In this document: piece by piece, positions 8,490 to 18,753 of the stretch
Numbering within the stretch: the stretch's first letter is position 1
Layout of the letters: each line of letters begins with the position of its first letter
Source: Micromonospora aurantiaca ATCC 27029
GTDB taxonomy: Bacteria > Actinomycetota > Actinomycetes > Mycobacteriales > Micromonosporaceae
Direction of reading: 5' to 3'
DNA: 64,000 nt
NCBI RefSeq assembly: GCF_000145235.1
Contig: NC_014391.1
Span: 3,046,001 to 3,110,000, forward strand
The notes under the pieces: generated by a model
The model's input: the letters and a program-made list of their open reading frames with translations, nothing else
Databases searched by the model: none
What the model was told of the DNA's origin: nothing
Translations under genes and position numbers: made by a program

Positions 8490-9488
8490 TCAGCCGTCCT
8501 GCCCGGGCGTCTCGCCCAGGAGCGCCTCGCCCATCGCGGTGAGCCGGTGCAGCATGAGGTTGCCGTGCCGCTGGCTGGTGATCAGCCCGGCCTCGCGCAG
8601 GATGGTGGTGTGATGGCTGGTCGTGGCCGGCGAGATGCGGGCGCGCCGGGCCAGCTCACCGGTGGTGGCGCCGCTCGCGGCGGCGCGCAGGACCGCCACC
8701 CGGGTGTGGCCGAGCAGCGGCCCGAGCCGGCGTTGCGAGCCCGCCGGCGGCGTCGGTTCCGGTCGCTGCCGGCGTGCCGGATAGACGAGCGTCGGCGGCA
8801 GTTCGGGATCGGCCAGTGTGATCGGCGCGTGCCAGCAGAAGTACGACGGGACCAGCGTGATGCCCCGGCCGTCGAGATGCATGTCCCGGTCCTCCGGGTA
8901 GCCGTGCACGGACAGCACCGGCGGATCCCAGGAGGTCTCCGGGCTCAGGTCGTCGAGGATCTGCCCGGCGCCGCTGTCGAGGACCCAGGTCCCGCGCAGC
9001 GCCCGGTCGCCGGAGACGGCGGCGGTGATCTGCGTCCAGTACGGAGCGAGCGCGACCCGGAAGTAGGCGCGCAGCGCGTCGCCGAGGCCGTGTCGCGCGG
9101 CGGGCCGGCCGGCGGCCAGGTCGACCAGCCAGGCGCTGTCGACGGGCGTCACCATCCGCCCCAGTTCAGTGCGGATCCGCCGGGCCGGGGTGCCGAGCAC
9201 CCGGTCGATCCCCTCGTCGAGATCGGTGACCGGGCCGGGGGTGAGGAAGTCGGGGAAGTACCGCTTGAGCGGCGCGACGGGCAGCAGCCGTTCGCGGACG
9301 ACCGGGACGAGACCGGCCCGCTCCAGGTCCGGGCGGATCTGCCGGTGCCACCGGGCGTAACCCGCGTAACCGGCGCGGGTCTGGAGGCGGTGCAGGCTGC
9401 AGATGATCTCCCACAGTGGATCGGGCCGGGCCGCCAGCCGGGTGCGGCTGAGGTCCCCGGCCGTGAAGTGGATGCGCAGCGTCCCCAT
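8490..9488 (-). CDS. winged-helix (ArsR-like) transcriptional regulator
   Basis: Probable DNA-binding regulator, 332 residues from ATG 9488; an in-frame ATG 17 codons upstream is less likely because the family usually starts near MGTLRIHF. The N-terminal about 240 residues are a conserved actinobacterial domain of unknown role that starts with IHFTAGDLSRTRLA. The C-terminal 80 residues form an ArsR/MarR-like winged helix (ELARRARISPATTSHHTTIL, then GLITSQRHGNLMLHRLT). It stands between the sialidase and an I36-type gene with no operon partner. Its target is unknown. Confidence 0.82.
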   Translation of the reverse strand: MGTLRIHFTAGDLSRTRLAARPDPLWEIICSLHRLQTRAGYAGYARWHRQIRPDLERAGLVPVVRERLLPVAPLKRYFPDFLTPGPVTDLDEGIDRVLGTPARRIRTELGRMVTPVDSAWLVDLAAGRPAARHGLGDALRAYFRVALAPYWTQITAAVSGDRALRGTWVLDSGAGQILDDLSPETSWDPPVLSVHGYPEDRDMHLDGRGITLVPSYFCWHAPITLADPELPPTLVYPARRQRPEPTPPAGSQRRLGPLLGHTRVAVLRAAASGATTGELARRARISPATTSHHTTILREAGLITSQRHGNLMLHRLTAMGEALLGETPGQDG

Positions 9489-9565
9489 GACGCACAGTGT
9501 TCCGACGTGTGCCGCCGCACTCAGTCTCGTCTGCGACATTGACAGCTGTCACTGAATAGGGATAG

Positions 9566-9599
9566 GGCGGGGCGGCAGCCGCACGGCTGCCGCCCCGCC
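9566..9599 (-). terminator. hairpin terminator after the I36 gene
   Basis: Left arm GGCGGGGCGGCAGCCG (9566-9581) pairs fully with 9584-9599; in practice a 15-bp stem with a four-base loop. It lies ten bases beyond the stop of the minus-strand gene at 9610-10101. Confidence 0.75.
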
Positions 9600-9609
9600 G
9601 TGTGTCGGC

Positions 9610-10101
9610 TCAGCCCGCGCTGCAGCTCGTGCGCCACCGGTGGGAGGCGATGTTGTCGTTGGCGTTCGCCATGTAGCCGTCCCGGTTGGAGCCCCAGCTG
9701 AACCAGACGCCGGTGAGGTTGTCCCACGCATCGCCGGCGCCCAGGCAGGCGTACGCGCCGGTGTAGTCGGGGTGGATGTAGAGGGCGACCGGCCGGCCGC
9801 CGTTCGAGTCGTTCCACGCCGAGGACGCCAGGTTGCGCATGCTGGCCCGGTTGTTGTTGTCGCAGTTGGCGTTCTCCGCCGTGTTGATCGTGTCCCAGTT
9901 GTTGTCGGCGTTGTACCACCAGCACCACCGGCCGGCCCAGTTGGCGTCCTGGCTGACGTACAGGTAGCCGCTGCCCGCGGCGGCACGCTGCGCGTCGGCG
10001 TGCGGGGTCGGCCGCGGCGCGGCCTGGGCGGCGGTGGCGGTGAAGGCCAGCGCGGCTGCCGCCGCGGCCACTGTGGCCAGCACGGACCGTACTGCTCTCA
10101 T
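9610..10101 (-). CDS. secreted peptidase inhibitor I36 / SMPI-like small protein
   Basis: Exported protein of 163 residues with a Sec signal peptide (1-29, ending TAAQA). The mature part has the crystallin-like I36/SMPI look: YLYVSQDANWAGRWCWWYN, then CDNNNRASMRNLASSAWND, with four cysteines that could form two disulfides. SMPI-family proteins inhibit secreted metalloproteases, but many I36-domain proteins have no tested activity. ATG 10101 has GGAGGG eight bases upstream. Followed by a strong hairpin. Monocistronic. Confidence 0.78.
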   Translation of the reverse strand: MRAVRSVLATVAAAAAALAFTATAAQAAPRPTPHADAQRAAAGSGYLYVSQDANWAGRWCWWYNADNNWDTINTAENANCDNNNRASMRNLASSAWNDSNGGRPVALYIHPDYTGAYACLGAGDAWDNLTGVWFSWGSNRDGYMANANDNIASHRWRTSCSAG

Positions 10102-10160
10102 GGTGCTTCCCTCCGGTCGGGTTCTGCCGTGGCGGGCCGCCACGGAAGTCTTGGGGTGGA

Positions 10161-11117
10161 TCAGCCGGCGGCCAGCACGGCGCGGGCCCGCGGCAGCGCG
10201 GCGGCCTCCAGGCGGAGCCGTTCGGCGACCTCGGTGTGGAACTGCCGGTCGAGGGCGCGGCGGTGCTCGGCGTCGAGCCGCCGGGCGAGCCGGCCGAGCC
10301 CGGTCCGCGTCGCGCAGGTCGCCTCGGACACCGCGAGCCGGATCTCGCCGGGCGTGACGGAGCCGGACGTCGGCTCGGGTGCCGACGCGCGGGCCGATGC
10401 CGGGTCGGCGGAGTCGTGCCCGGCGGCGCGCATGCACCGCCGCCACGCGGTCACACCGTCGGCGTAGCGGGGGTCGGCGAGCACCCGGCCGACGCGCAGC
10501 CCGGCCAGGTTGTCGGTGATCCTGGTGAACCGGTACCAGCCGGGCAGGTCGCGATAGAGCTGTCGCTCCGCCTCGGAGGTGCAGCTGTGACTGCTGCGGC
10601 GCAGCACCCCGCCGGCCGGCAGCGTCGCGCGCAGGGCGTCGGGCTCGCCGGGGTCGCCGTTCACCGCGCGTACGGCGGCGGCGCCGCGCTCCGGGGGCAG
10701 GTCCCGTACGTACCGCACGTTCGGGTCGGCCGCCATCGTCTCCTGGAGGCGGCGTTCCAGGGCGGTGCCGTATCCGTGCCGGCGGGCGTAGGACACGTCG
10801 TCGAGGACGTACGGGAACTCGCGCAGCTCCGGCACCGGCTGCCGGGGCACCGGCCAGTAGCGGAACCCGCGACGCTGCATGCAGTCGCGGATCAGCGCCT
10901 GCGTGGCGGCGTACCGCACCTCGGCGGGCGTACCGGAGACGGGCGGGACCGGCACGGCGGCCGCGCTCGCCGCGGGCGGCCCGGCCGAGGCGTGACCCTC
11001 GGACGGCGGCGCGATGTCCGGGCGGGCGCCCAGCGCCCCGGCCACCGCCGCCGCGAGAGCGGCGGGGACCGCGACGGCGTACCACAATGACCGCGTTCGG
11101 CGCGACACCACCGCCAT
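10161..11117 (-). CDS. hypothetical membrane-anchored or exported protein
   Basis: Product of 318 residues, function not recognised. ATG 11117 was preferred over GTG 11126 because GAGG lies eight bases upstream. An N-terminal hydrophobic segment (about 10-32) looks like an uncleaved anchor or signal peptide. An Ala/Pro-rich linker to about residue 62 follows, then a soluble domain with conserved-looking cysteines (CMQRRGFRYWP, RRCMRAAG, ATCATRTGL). The CMxxxGF and CMxxAG patterns recall secreted actinobacterial hypothetical proteins found in many copies per genome. Confidence 0.7.
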   Translation of the reverse strand: MAVVSRRTRSLWYAVAVPAALAAAVAGALGARPDIAPPSEGHASAGPPAASAAAVPVPPVSGTPAEVRYAATQALIRDCMQRRGFRYWPVPRQPVPELREFPYVLDDVSYARRHGYGTALERRLQETMAADPNVRYVRDLPPERGAAAVRAVNGDPGEPDALRATLPAGGVLRRSSHSCTSEAERQLYRDLPGWYRFTRITDNLAGLRVGRVLADPRYADGVTAWRRCMRAAGHDSADPASARASAPEPTSGSVTPGEIRLAVSEATCATRTGLGRLARRLDAEHRRALDRQFHTEVAERLRLEAAALPRARAVLAAG

Positions 11118-11240
11118 GACATGCACCTCGGCCGTCCGGGGCGCCCGATGCGCCCGTCAGAAGACAGCTTCGGCACGGGGCGAGCCCCGGGACAGAGACC
11201 TTCGATCAGGCTCGAACGACAGGCCCCGGCGTACGGCGGA

Positions 11241-11972
11241 TCAGGTCTGCGCGGCGCGGGCGATGCTCGCCCGGATGGGCGCGTAGTGCTCGGCGACGGC
11301 CGAGCGCAGCGCCGCCGCGTCGGCGGCGGTGAGGGCGGCGACGATCGCCTGGTGCCGCTGGGCGGTGATGACCCGGTCCTCCGGCTCGGTCTGCAGCGTG
11401 GGCGCGACGATGGCCTGCACCTGCCAGAACGCCTCGGTCAGCTGGACCAGCAGGTCGTTGCCGAGGGGTTCCATCAGCTTCAGGTGGAACGCGCGGTCGA
11501 CGTCGAGGAAGTCCTCGCCCCGGGCCGCCCGGCTGTGCATCTCGTCGGCGAGCGCGGACAGCTCCGACCGGTGCTGCTCGTCCAAGGCGTCGATGACGGT
11601 GGCGGCCAGCCCTTGCTCCAGCGTCTGGCGGATGTCGACGACCTGGGCCAGTACGCGGTGGTCGTCCTCGCCGCTGAGCAGCCCGCGGAAGGTCAGGCTC
11701 TCCACCAGGGCGTTGAGGGACATGCGGCCGACGAACGTGCCGTGCCCGTGGCGCACCTCGACGATGTCGAGCGCGGAGAGGATCTTGACGGCCTCGCGGA
11801 CGCTGGATCGGCTGGCGCCGACGGCCTCGCACAGTTCCGCCTCGGTGGGCAGGAGGTTTCCCGGCTTCAGGCGGTTGCGCAGGATGTACTCCTTGATCCT
11901 GGTGGCGACCTCCTGCCTGCGAGGGCTGGGCCGCTCGGCGCCGCGTAGCGGACTGGCGTCAATGGTCGTCAT
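11241..11972 (-). CDS. nanR: FadR-subfamily GntR regulator (NanR-like)
   Basis: Transcriptional regulator of 243 residues, the FadR-type length. ATG 11972 chosen with AAGGGG just upstream. N-terminal winged helix about 15-85 (LPTEAELCEAVGASRSSVRE, then HGHGTFVG) and a C-terminal all-helical FCD ligand-binding domain about 95-235 with DVDRAFH and a later RHQAIVAAL. It is divergent from the sialic-acid importer operon, and a 21-bp palindrome lies between them. A matching palindrome precedes the sialidase. By analogy with NanR of Corynebacterium glutamicum it should be a sialic-acid-responsive repressor; the gene name is inferred from context. Confidence 0.85.
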   Translation of the reverse strand: MTTIDASPLRGAERPSPRRQEVATRIKEYILRNRLKPGNLLPTEAELCEAVGASRSSVREAVKILSALDIVEVRHGHGTFVGRMSLNALVESLTFRGLLSGEDDHRVLAQVVDIRQTLEQGLAATVIDALDEQHRSELSALADEMHSRAARGEDFLDVDRAFHLKLMEPLGNDLLVQLTEAFWQVQAIVAPTLQTEPEDRVITAQRHQAIVAALTAADAAALRSAVAEHYAPIRASIARAAQT

Positions 11973-12020
11973 CTGCCCCTTGCCCTTCGTTCCCGAATCT
12001 GACACCCTCACCCTACCGGC

Positions 12021-12041
12021 ATCAGACGTCAGACGTCATAC
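12021..12041. promoter_or_regulatory. palindromic operator between nanR-like gene and the nan operon
   Basis: Left arm ATCAGACGTC, centre A, right arm GACGTCATAC; the outer right arm is degenerate. It also reads as a tandem repeat of CAGACGT. Aligned with the sialidase site (8392-8412, reverse strand), 13 of 18 positions match and all mismatches are at symmetric positions 4, 8, 11, 14 and 18. It overlaps the likely -35 of the operon, suited to repression. Confidence 0.75.
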
Positions 12042-12051
12042 ACCTTATGCT
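12022..12051 (+). promoter_or_regulatory. candidate promoter of the nan operon
   Basis: Possible -35 TCAGAC (12022-12027) inside the operator, an 18-base spacer and -10 TATGCT (12046-12051). The -35 is weak; the -10 is the better part. Confidence 0.4.
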
Positions 12052-12110
12052 TCACATCCCCGAGCGCGAGCGGTCACGCGAGCGCATGAAGAGCCTATGG
12101 AGGCAGCTAC

Positions 12111-13736
12111 GTGAGCACCACCGGTAAGCCGTCGAGGAGCCGGCGCGTCCCCCGGGGCCGCGTCCGCTCCCTGGCCGTCGCCACCCTCGCGGGTGGCCTC
12201 GCGGTCGCGCTGGCGGCCTGCAGTGGCGGTCCCGCCTCGACCAACGCCGTGGGCGACGGGAAGGGGGGCACGTCCATCGAGGCCACGCTGGCCTTCACGC
12301 TCTCCAGCGGTTTCGATCCCAGCAACGCCTCCTCGGCCGTGGCGACGGCGGTCAACCAGCACGTCTTCGAGGGCCTCGTCGACCTCGACCCGATCACGCG
12401 GGAACCCTACAACGCCCTGGCCAAGAGCGACCCGACCCCCGGGGCCGACGGCCGGACCTACACCGTGACGCTGCGTGACGGGGCGAAGTTCTCCGACGGC
12501 ACCCCGGTCACCGCCGAGGACGTGGCCTGGTCCTTCACCCGCGTGCTCAAGCCCGCGGACCCGAAGGCGCCGCCGCTGATGCAGGGCTTCGTGTCGTTCC
12601 TCGACAGCGTCGCCGCCAAGGACGCGACGACCGTCGAGTTCAAGCTGAAGTACCCGTTCGCCCTGTTCAGCGAGCGGATCGCGGTCATCAAGATCGTCCC
12701 CAAGGCCAAGACCGGCGACGCCGCCGCGGCCAAGGCGTTCGACACCGCCCCTATCGGCTCCGGCCCGTTCAAGGTGGACAGCGCGTCCAAGGAATCCGGC
12801 ATCAAGCTGAGCAAGAACGCGAACTACAACGGCCCGCGCGCCGCCAAGGTCGAGACGATGACGTGGAACACCACCACCGAGGCGTCGGCCCGCGTGTCGG
12901 ACCTGCAGGGCGGCCGGGTGCAGGCCATCGAGGCCGTGCCCTACCTGAACGTCGACTCGCTCAAGGACAAGTACACGATCGACGTGAAGCAGGCCTTCAA
13001 CCAGGTCTTCCTCATGTTCAACAACTCCGCCGCGCCGTTCAGCGACAAGCGGGTGCGCCAGGCCCTGCACTACGCCATCGACAAGGAAGCAGTCATCAAG
13101 ACCGCGCTCAACGGCTACGGCAGCCCGGCGACGAGCTACCTCGACGAGGGCAACAAGGCCTACCAGAAGGCCGCCACCGTCTACGACTACAACCCGGACA
13201 AGGCCAAGGCCCTGCTCCAGGAGGCCGGCGTCACCAACCTGTCGTTCCGGCTCGACACCACCGACAGCTCGGTGGTCAAGGACGTCGCCCCGCTGGTCAT
13301 CGAGCAGTGGAAGAAGATCGGCGTCAACGCCACGCTGAACACCGTGCCGTCCTCGGCCATCTACGGCGACATCGTCCCCAAGGACACCTTCCGGGTGCTC
13401 ATGGCCACCGGTGACCCGAGCGTCTTCGGCGTCGACACCGACCTGCTGATGCGCTGGTACTACTTCGGCGAGACCTGGCCGGGCCAGCGCTACCGCTGGA
13501 GCGACGCCGACCGCAAGGCCATGGGCGACCTGCTGGACAAGGCCGCGCAGACCTCCGACGAGACGGCCCGCAAGGCGCTGTGGAAGCAGGCCCTGGACAT
13601 GGCGGCGGACCAGGTGCCGCTGTACCCGATCCTGCACACCAAGGTCGTCACCGCGTACGACCCGGCCAAGGTGGACGGCTTCTCCGGCGCCTCCACCACC
13701 GGCCTGTACTTCCTGGGCACCGGCCGGACCGGCTGA
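12111..13736 (+). CDS. ABC transporter substrate-binding lipoprotein, family 5 (dipeptide/sialic-acid type)
   Basis: Extracytoplasmic binding protein of a dipeptide-type ABC importer, 541 residues. GTG start with GGAGG seven bases upstream. N-terminal basic region, hydrophobic core and lipobox LAAC (Cys about 37) show a lipoprotein. The SBP_bac_5 signature is visible as LRDGAKFSDGTPVTAEDVAW, and VRQALHYAIDKEA marks the usual central region. First gene of an operon ending in NanA-, NanK- and NanE-like enzymes. Dipeptide-type importers carry sialic acid in Haemophilus ducreyi (SatABCD) and C. glutamicum (SiaEFGI), so Neu5Ac is the likely ligand by context. A hairpin follows it and may raise binding protein over permease. 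Confidence 0.88.
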   Translation: MSTTGKPSRSRRVPRGRVRSLAVATLAGGLAVALAACSGGPASTNAVGDGKGGTSIEATLAFTLSSGFDPSNASSAVATAVNQHVFEGLVDLDPITREPYNALAKSDPTPGADGRTYTVTLRDGAKFSDGTPVTAEDVAWSFTRVLKPADPKAPPLMQGFVSFLDSVAAKDATTVEFKLKYPFALFSERIAVIKIVPKAKTGDAAAAKAFDTAPIGSGPFKVDSASKESGIKLSKNANYNGPRAAKVETMTWNTTTEASARVSDLQGGRVQAIEAVPYLNVDSLKDKYTIDVKQAFNQVFLMFNNSAAPFSDKRVRQALHYAIDKEAVIKTALNGYGSPATSYLDEGNKAYQKAATVYDYNPDKAKALLQEAGVTNLSFRLDTTDSSVVKDVAPLVIEQWKKIGVNATLNTVPSSAIYGDIVPKDTFRVLMATGDPSVFGVDTDLLMRWYYFGETWPGQRYRWSDADRKAMGDLLDKAAQTSDETARKALWKQALDMAADQVPLYPILHTKVVTAYDPAKVDGFSGASTTGLYFLGTGRTG

Positions 13737-13763
13737 GCCCACGCGCGGGGTTCCGGCCCCGCA

Positions 13764-13808
13764 GACGTCCCGCCCGGCCCACGTGACCCGTGCGGCCGGG
13801 CGGGCGTC
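13764..13808 (+). terminator. intra-operon hairpin after the binding-protein gene
   Basis: Left arm 13764-13779 (GACGTCCCGCCCGGCC) pairs with 13794-13808 with one bulged base, loop 14 bases. It lies in the 101-base gap between binding protein and permease, the usual place for a processing or partial-termination hairpin. Confidence 0.6.
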
Positions 13809-13837
13809 CCGGCGCCCCGCCACGAGAAAGAGAATCC

Positions 13838-14794
13838 ATGCTGACCGTCCTGAACCTGGTCGCACGACGATTCCTGACGCTGATCCCCCTGGTGCTGGGC
13901 ATCACGCTCTTCGTCTTCGTGATCATGCAGTTCTCCCCGATCGACCCGGCGTTGTCAGTCCTCGGTGACCAGGCCACGCCGGCGCAGGTCGAGGCGTTCC
14001 GTGCCGCCAACGGCCTGAACGATCCGCTGCCGCTGCGCTACCTGCACTTCCTCGGCGACCTCGTCCGCGGCGACCTGGGCATGACGTTCCCGCCGTCGGT
14101 CCCGGTCGCCGAGAAGATCGCCATGGCGCTGCCGCTGACCATCCAGCTCACCGCGCTCGGCGTCGTCGGCGCGCTCGTCATCGCGCTGGCGCTCGGCATC
14201 CCGGCCGCCCTGTACCGGGACCGCTGGCCCGACCAGGTCATCCGGATCGTCTCCATGGCCGGCATCGCCACGCCCTCGTTCTGGCTGGCCCTGCTGTTCA
14301 TCCAGGAGTTCTCCGTCCGCCGACCGATCTTCCCGACCGGCGGCTACGTCAACCCCGCCGACTCGGTCGGTCTGTGGTTGCAGTCGCTGGCCATGCCCGC
14401 TCTGGCGCTGGCCGTACCGGTCGGCTGCTCGCTGGCCCGCATCGTCCGCACGTCGATGGTCGAGGAACTCGACAAGGACTACGTCCGCACCGCGATCGGC
14501 GCCGGACTGCCGCCGCGCGTGGTGATCGGCCGCAACGTGCTGCGCAACGCGCTGGTCAACCCGCTCACCGCGCTCGGCCTGCGGATCGGCTACCTCATCG
14601 GCGGCACCGTCGTCATCGAGGCCATCTTCTCGCTACCAGGCATGGGCACCCAGATCATGAGCGCCGTCCAGCAGAACGACACCGCGCTCGCCCAGGGCAC
14701 CGTGCTGACCATCGCGCTGTGCTTCGTCCTGGTGAACCTGGTCGTCGACATCCTCTACCTCTTCGCCAACCCCCGACTGCGCGGAGGCCACTGA
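13838..14794 (+). CDS. ABC permease, DppB type
   Basis: Inner-membrane permease of the dipeptide/oligopeptide importer family, 318 residues with six transmembrane segments. ATG 13838 was chosen (AGAAAGAGAA upstream) because the protein then begins MLTVLNLVARRFLTLIPLVL, the standard DppB N-terminus. FSPIDPALSVLGDQATPAQ and GRNVLRNALVNPLTALGLRIGY (the EAA-loop region) are typical. Its stop overlaps the start of the next gene (TGATG). Confidence 0.9.
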   Translation: MLTVLNLVARRFLTLIPLVLGITLFVFVIMQFSPIDPALSVLGDQATPAQVEAFRAANGLNDPLPLRYLHFLGDLVRGDLGMTFPPSVPVAEKIAMALPLTIQLTALGVVGALVIALALGIPAALYRDRWPDQVIRIVSMAGIATPSFWLALLFIQEFSVRRPIFPTGGYVNPADSVGLWLQSLAMPALALAVPVGCSLARIVRTSMVEELDKDYVRTAIGAGLPPRVVIGRNVLRNALVNPLTALGLRIGYLIGGTVVIEAIFSLPGMGTQIMSAVQQNDTALAQGTVLTIALCFVLVNLVVDILYLFANPRLRGGH

Positions 14795-16748
14795 TGCGCC
14801 GGTCCCTCACCACGCGGCTGTCCCGCCCCGGCATGGCCTTCGCCCGGCTCGGTCTCGCGGCCCGGTTCGCGCTCGGCTTCGTCGCGCTCATCGTCGTGGT
14901 CGGCGTGCTCGCCCCGCTGCTGCTGCGCCACGACCCCACGCAGACCGGGCTCGGGCCGGCGCTGACCGGCCCGAACGGCGACTTCTGGTTCGGCCTGGAC
15001 AAGCTCGGCCGCGACGTCTTCTCCCGGCTGGTCGCAGGCACCCGGCGCTCCCTGGTCGTCGGGTTCGGCGCGGCGGGCATCGCGCTGGTGCTCGGCGCGA
15101 TCCTCGGCGCCGTCGCCGGAAGCAGCCGCACAGTCGTCGACGAGATCATCATGCGCTGCCTCGACGTGGTCATGGCCTTCCCCACGATCGTGCTCTCCGC
15201 GCTGCTGATCATCTCGTTCGGCAAGAACAGCCTGCTGGTCCTCGTGATCGCGATCGGCTTCGTGTTCACGCCGTCGGTCGCGCGCATCGTCCGCGCCAAC
15301 GTGCTGTCCCAGTACGGCGAGGACTACGTGGCCGCCGAGCGCATCATCGGTGCCCGGCGACCGCACATCCTCTGGCGGCACGTCCTGCGCAACTGCGCCG
15401 CCCCGATCCTCGTCTTCGTCACCGTCATGGTGGCCGACGCGATCGTCTTCGAGGCGTCGCTGTCCTTCATCGGCGGTGGCCTCGCCCCGCAGGAGGCGGC
15501 CTCCTCGTGGGGCTCGGTGATCGCGTTCGGCAAGGAGATGGTGCAGATCGGCGGCTGGTGGGCCACGTTCTTCCCCGGCCTGCTGATCCTGCTCACCGTG
15601 CTGGCGCTCAACGTGCTCTCCGAGGGCATGTCCGACGCGTGGGCCGCCCCGGCCGCGCGCCGTGCCACGTCCACCACCAGCGGTGACGCGCTGGAGCAGG
15701 CGAAGCCCGGCATCGGCGAGGTGGTCGAGCTGCCGGGTCTCGCCGAGGCGGCGCAGCGGCTGCGCGAACGCGCCCGCCCGCTGCCGCAGGGCAAGCCGGT
15801 CCTTCAGGTCAGCGACCTGTCCATCGGCTTCGAGGGCCGCCACCGCGGCGTGGACATCGTCGACGGGCTCTCCTTCGACGTCCGCCCCGGCGAGGTCGTC
15901 GGCCTGGTGGGGGAGTCGGGCTCCGGCAAGTCGCTGAGCGTCCTCGCGGTGATGGGCCTGCTGCCGCAGGGCGCCCGGGTACGCGGCGAGATCCGCTTCC
16001 AGGACACGAACCTGCTGAAGCTGAACGCCAGGGGCCGCCGCGCCCTGATGGGCCGCGAGATCGCCATGGTCTACCAGGACGCGCTGTCGGCGCTCAACCC
16101 GGCGCTGCGAGTCGGCGCCCAGCTCGCCCAGATGATCCGCCGCGGCGGCACCCGCTCGGCCGAGGAACTGATGCGGCTGGTCGGACTGGACCCGCAGCGC
16201 ACGCTCGCCGCGTACCCGCACGAGCTGTCCGGTGGGCAGCGGCAGCGCGTGGTGATCGCCATGGCGCTGTCCCGCGACCCGAAGCTGATCATCGCGGACG
16301 AGCCGACCACCGCGCTCGACGTCACCGTGCAGGCCCAGGTGATGAAGCTGCTGCTGGACCTGCGCGAGCGGCTCGGCTTCGCCCTCATCCTGGTCAGCCA
16401 CGACCTCGCTCTGGTCAGCGACGTCTCCGACCGGGTCGTGGTGATGTACGGCGGGCAGATCGTGGAGACCGGCGTGACCGCCGACGTGATGGAGGCACCC
16501 GCCCACCACTACGCCCGCGGCCTGCTCGGTTCCGTCCTGTCCCTGGAGACCGGCGCGGAACGGCTCACCCAGATCCGCGGCGTGGTGCCGTCACCCGCCG
16601 ACTTCCCGAAGGGCTGCCGGTTCTCCGACCGCTGTCCGATGGCGACCGAGATCTGCCGGGACACCGCACCCGCCCTGGAGGGCACGGACGGCCACGGGTA
16701 CGCCTGCCACCACCCCGCCGTCACCGTCAGCGAGAAGGAGCCGGCCCG

Positions 16749-16752
<4 letters not shown>
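14794..16752 (+). CDS. fused ABC permease (DppC type) and ATPase (DppD type)
   Basis: One 652-residue chain joins two importer parts. Residues about 1-285 are a DppC-like permease (WFGLDKLGRDVFSRLVAGTR; GEDYVAAERIIGARR, the EAA loop). A linker of about 50 residues follows. Residues about 335-650 are a DppD-like ATPase with Walker A GESGSGKS, signature LSGGQRQRV, Walker B LIIADEPTTALD and H-loop LVSHD. The oligopeptide-transporter C-terminal cysteine motif (CRFSDRCPMATEIC) is present. No stop separates the halves, so this is a real fusion. C. glutamicum sialic-acid importers of this type also contain fused subunits. ATGA overlap with the second ATPase gene. Confidence 0.9.
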
Positions 16753-17812
<1,060 letters not shown>

Positions 17813-17816
<4 letters not shown>

Positions 17817-18751
17817 CCACCCCAGCCCCGCGGTTCGCCGGAGTCGTGCCGCCGGCCGTGACCCCCCTGACCGATGAGGGCGAGGTCGACGTCCACTCGC
17901 TGGAACGGCTGGTCGAGTGGCTGCTCGACGCCGGCGTCGACGGCATCTTCGCCCTCGGCAGCTCCGGCGAGACGGTCTTCCTCACCGACCGGCAGCGGGA
18001 CCTGGCCCTGGAGACCATCGTGAAGACCGCCGGCGGTGCCGTGCCGGTCATCGCCGGCTGCATCGAACCCACCACCCGCCGGGTCGTGGAGCGGGCCGAG
18101 GCGTCCACCCGGCTGGGCGCGGACGGCCTGGTCGTGACCGCGCCGTTCTACGCCATCGTCGGCCCGCACGAGATCGAGCGGCACTTCCGCGCGGTCGCCG
18201 CGGCGGTCGAGCTTCCCCTGCTGGCGTACGACATCCCGGTCTGCGTGCACAGCAAGCTCTCCGTCGACCTGCTGACCCGGCTCGCCGCCGACGGCGTGCT
18301 CGCAGGTGTCAAGGACTCCAGCGGTGACGACGTCGCGTTCCGCCAGCTGGCGCTCGCCGTCGCCGAGCACGCGCCGGAGCGCGACTTCAGCCTGCTCACC
18401 GGCCACGAGGTGGTGGTCGACGCGATGATGCTCGCGGGCGGCTCCGGCTCAGTGCCCGGACTGGGCAACGTGGACCCGGCCGGGTACGTGCGGCTGCACC
18501 GCGCCTGCATGGCCGGCGACTGGGCCGCCGCCCGCCGGGAGCAGGACCGTCTGACCCGGCTGTTCCGCATCGTCGACGCGGCCGACCCGGCCACCTCGGC
18601 GGGCGCCACCCGGGGCGTCGGCGCGTTCAAGACCGCGCTGTCCCTGCTCGGCGTCATCGCCGGCAACGCGGTGTCGCTGCCGCTGCGGCCGCTGGACGCC
18701 GCCGAGACGGGCCGCGTGCGTACCCAGCTGGAACTGGCCGGGCTGCTCTGA
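17813..18751 (+). CDS. nanA: DapA/NanA-family lyase, probable N-acetylneuraminate lyase
   Basis: Class I aldolase of the dihydrodipicolinate synthase/N-acetylneuraminate lyase family, 312 residues. Signature GSSGE (about 45-49), Tyr in LAYDIPV (about 142) and the Schiff-base Lys in AGVKDSSGD (about 166) are present. Sequence alone does not separate lyase from synthase. The neighbourhood (NanE-like epimerase, ROK kinase, sialidase regulon, importer) makes cleavage of Neu5Ac to ManNAc and pyruvate the best reading. GTG start in overlap with the ATPase gene; two bases separate it from the kinase. Confidence 0.82.
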
Positions 18752-18753
18752 CC

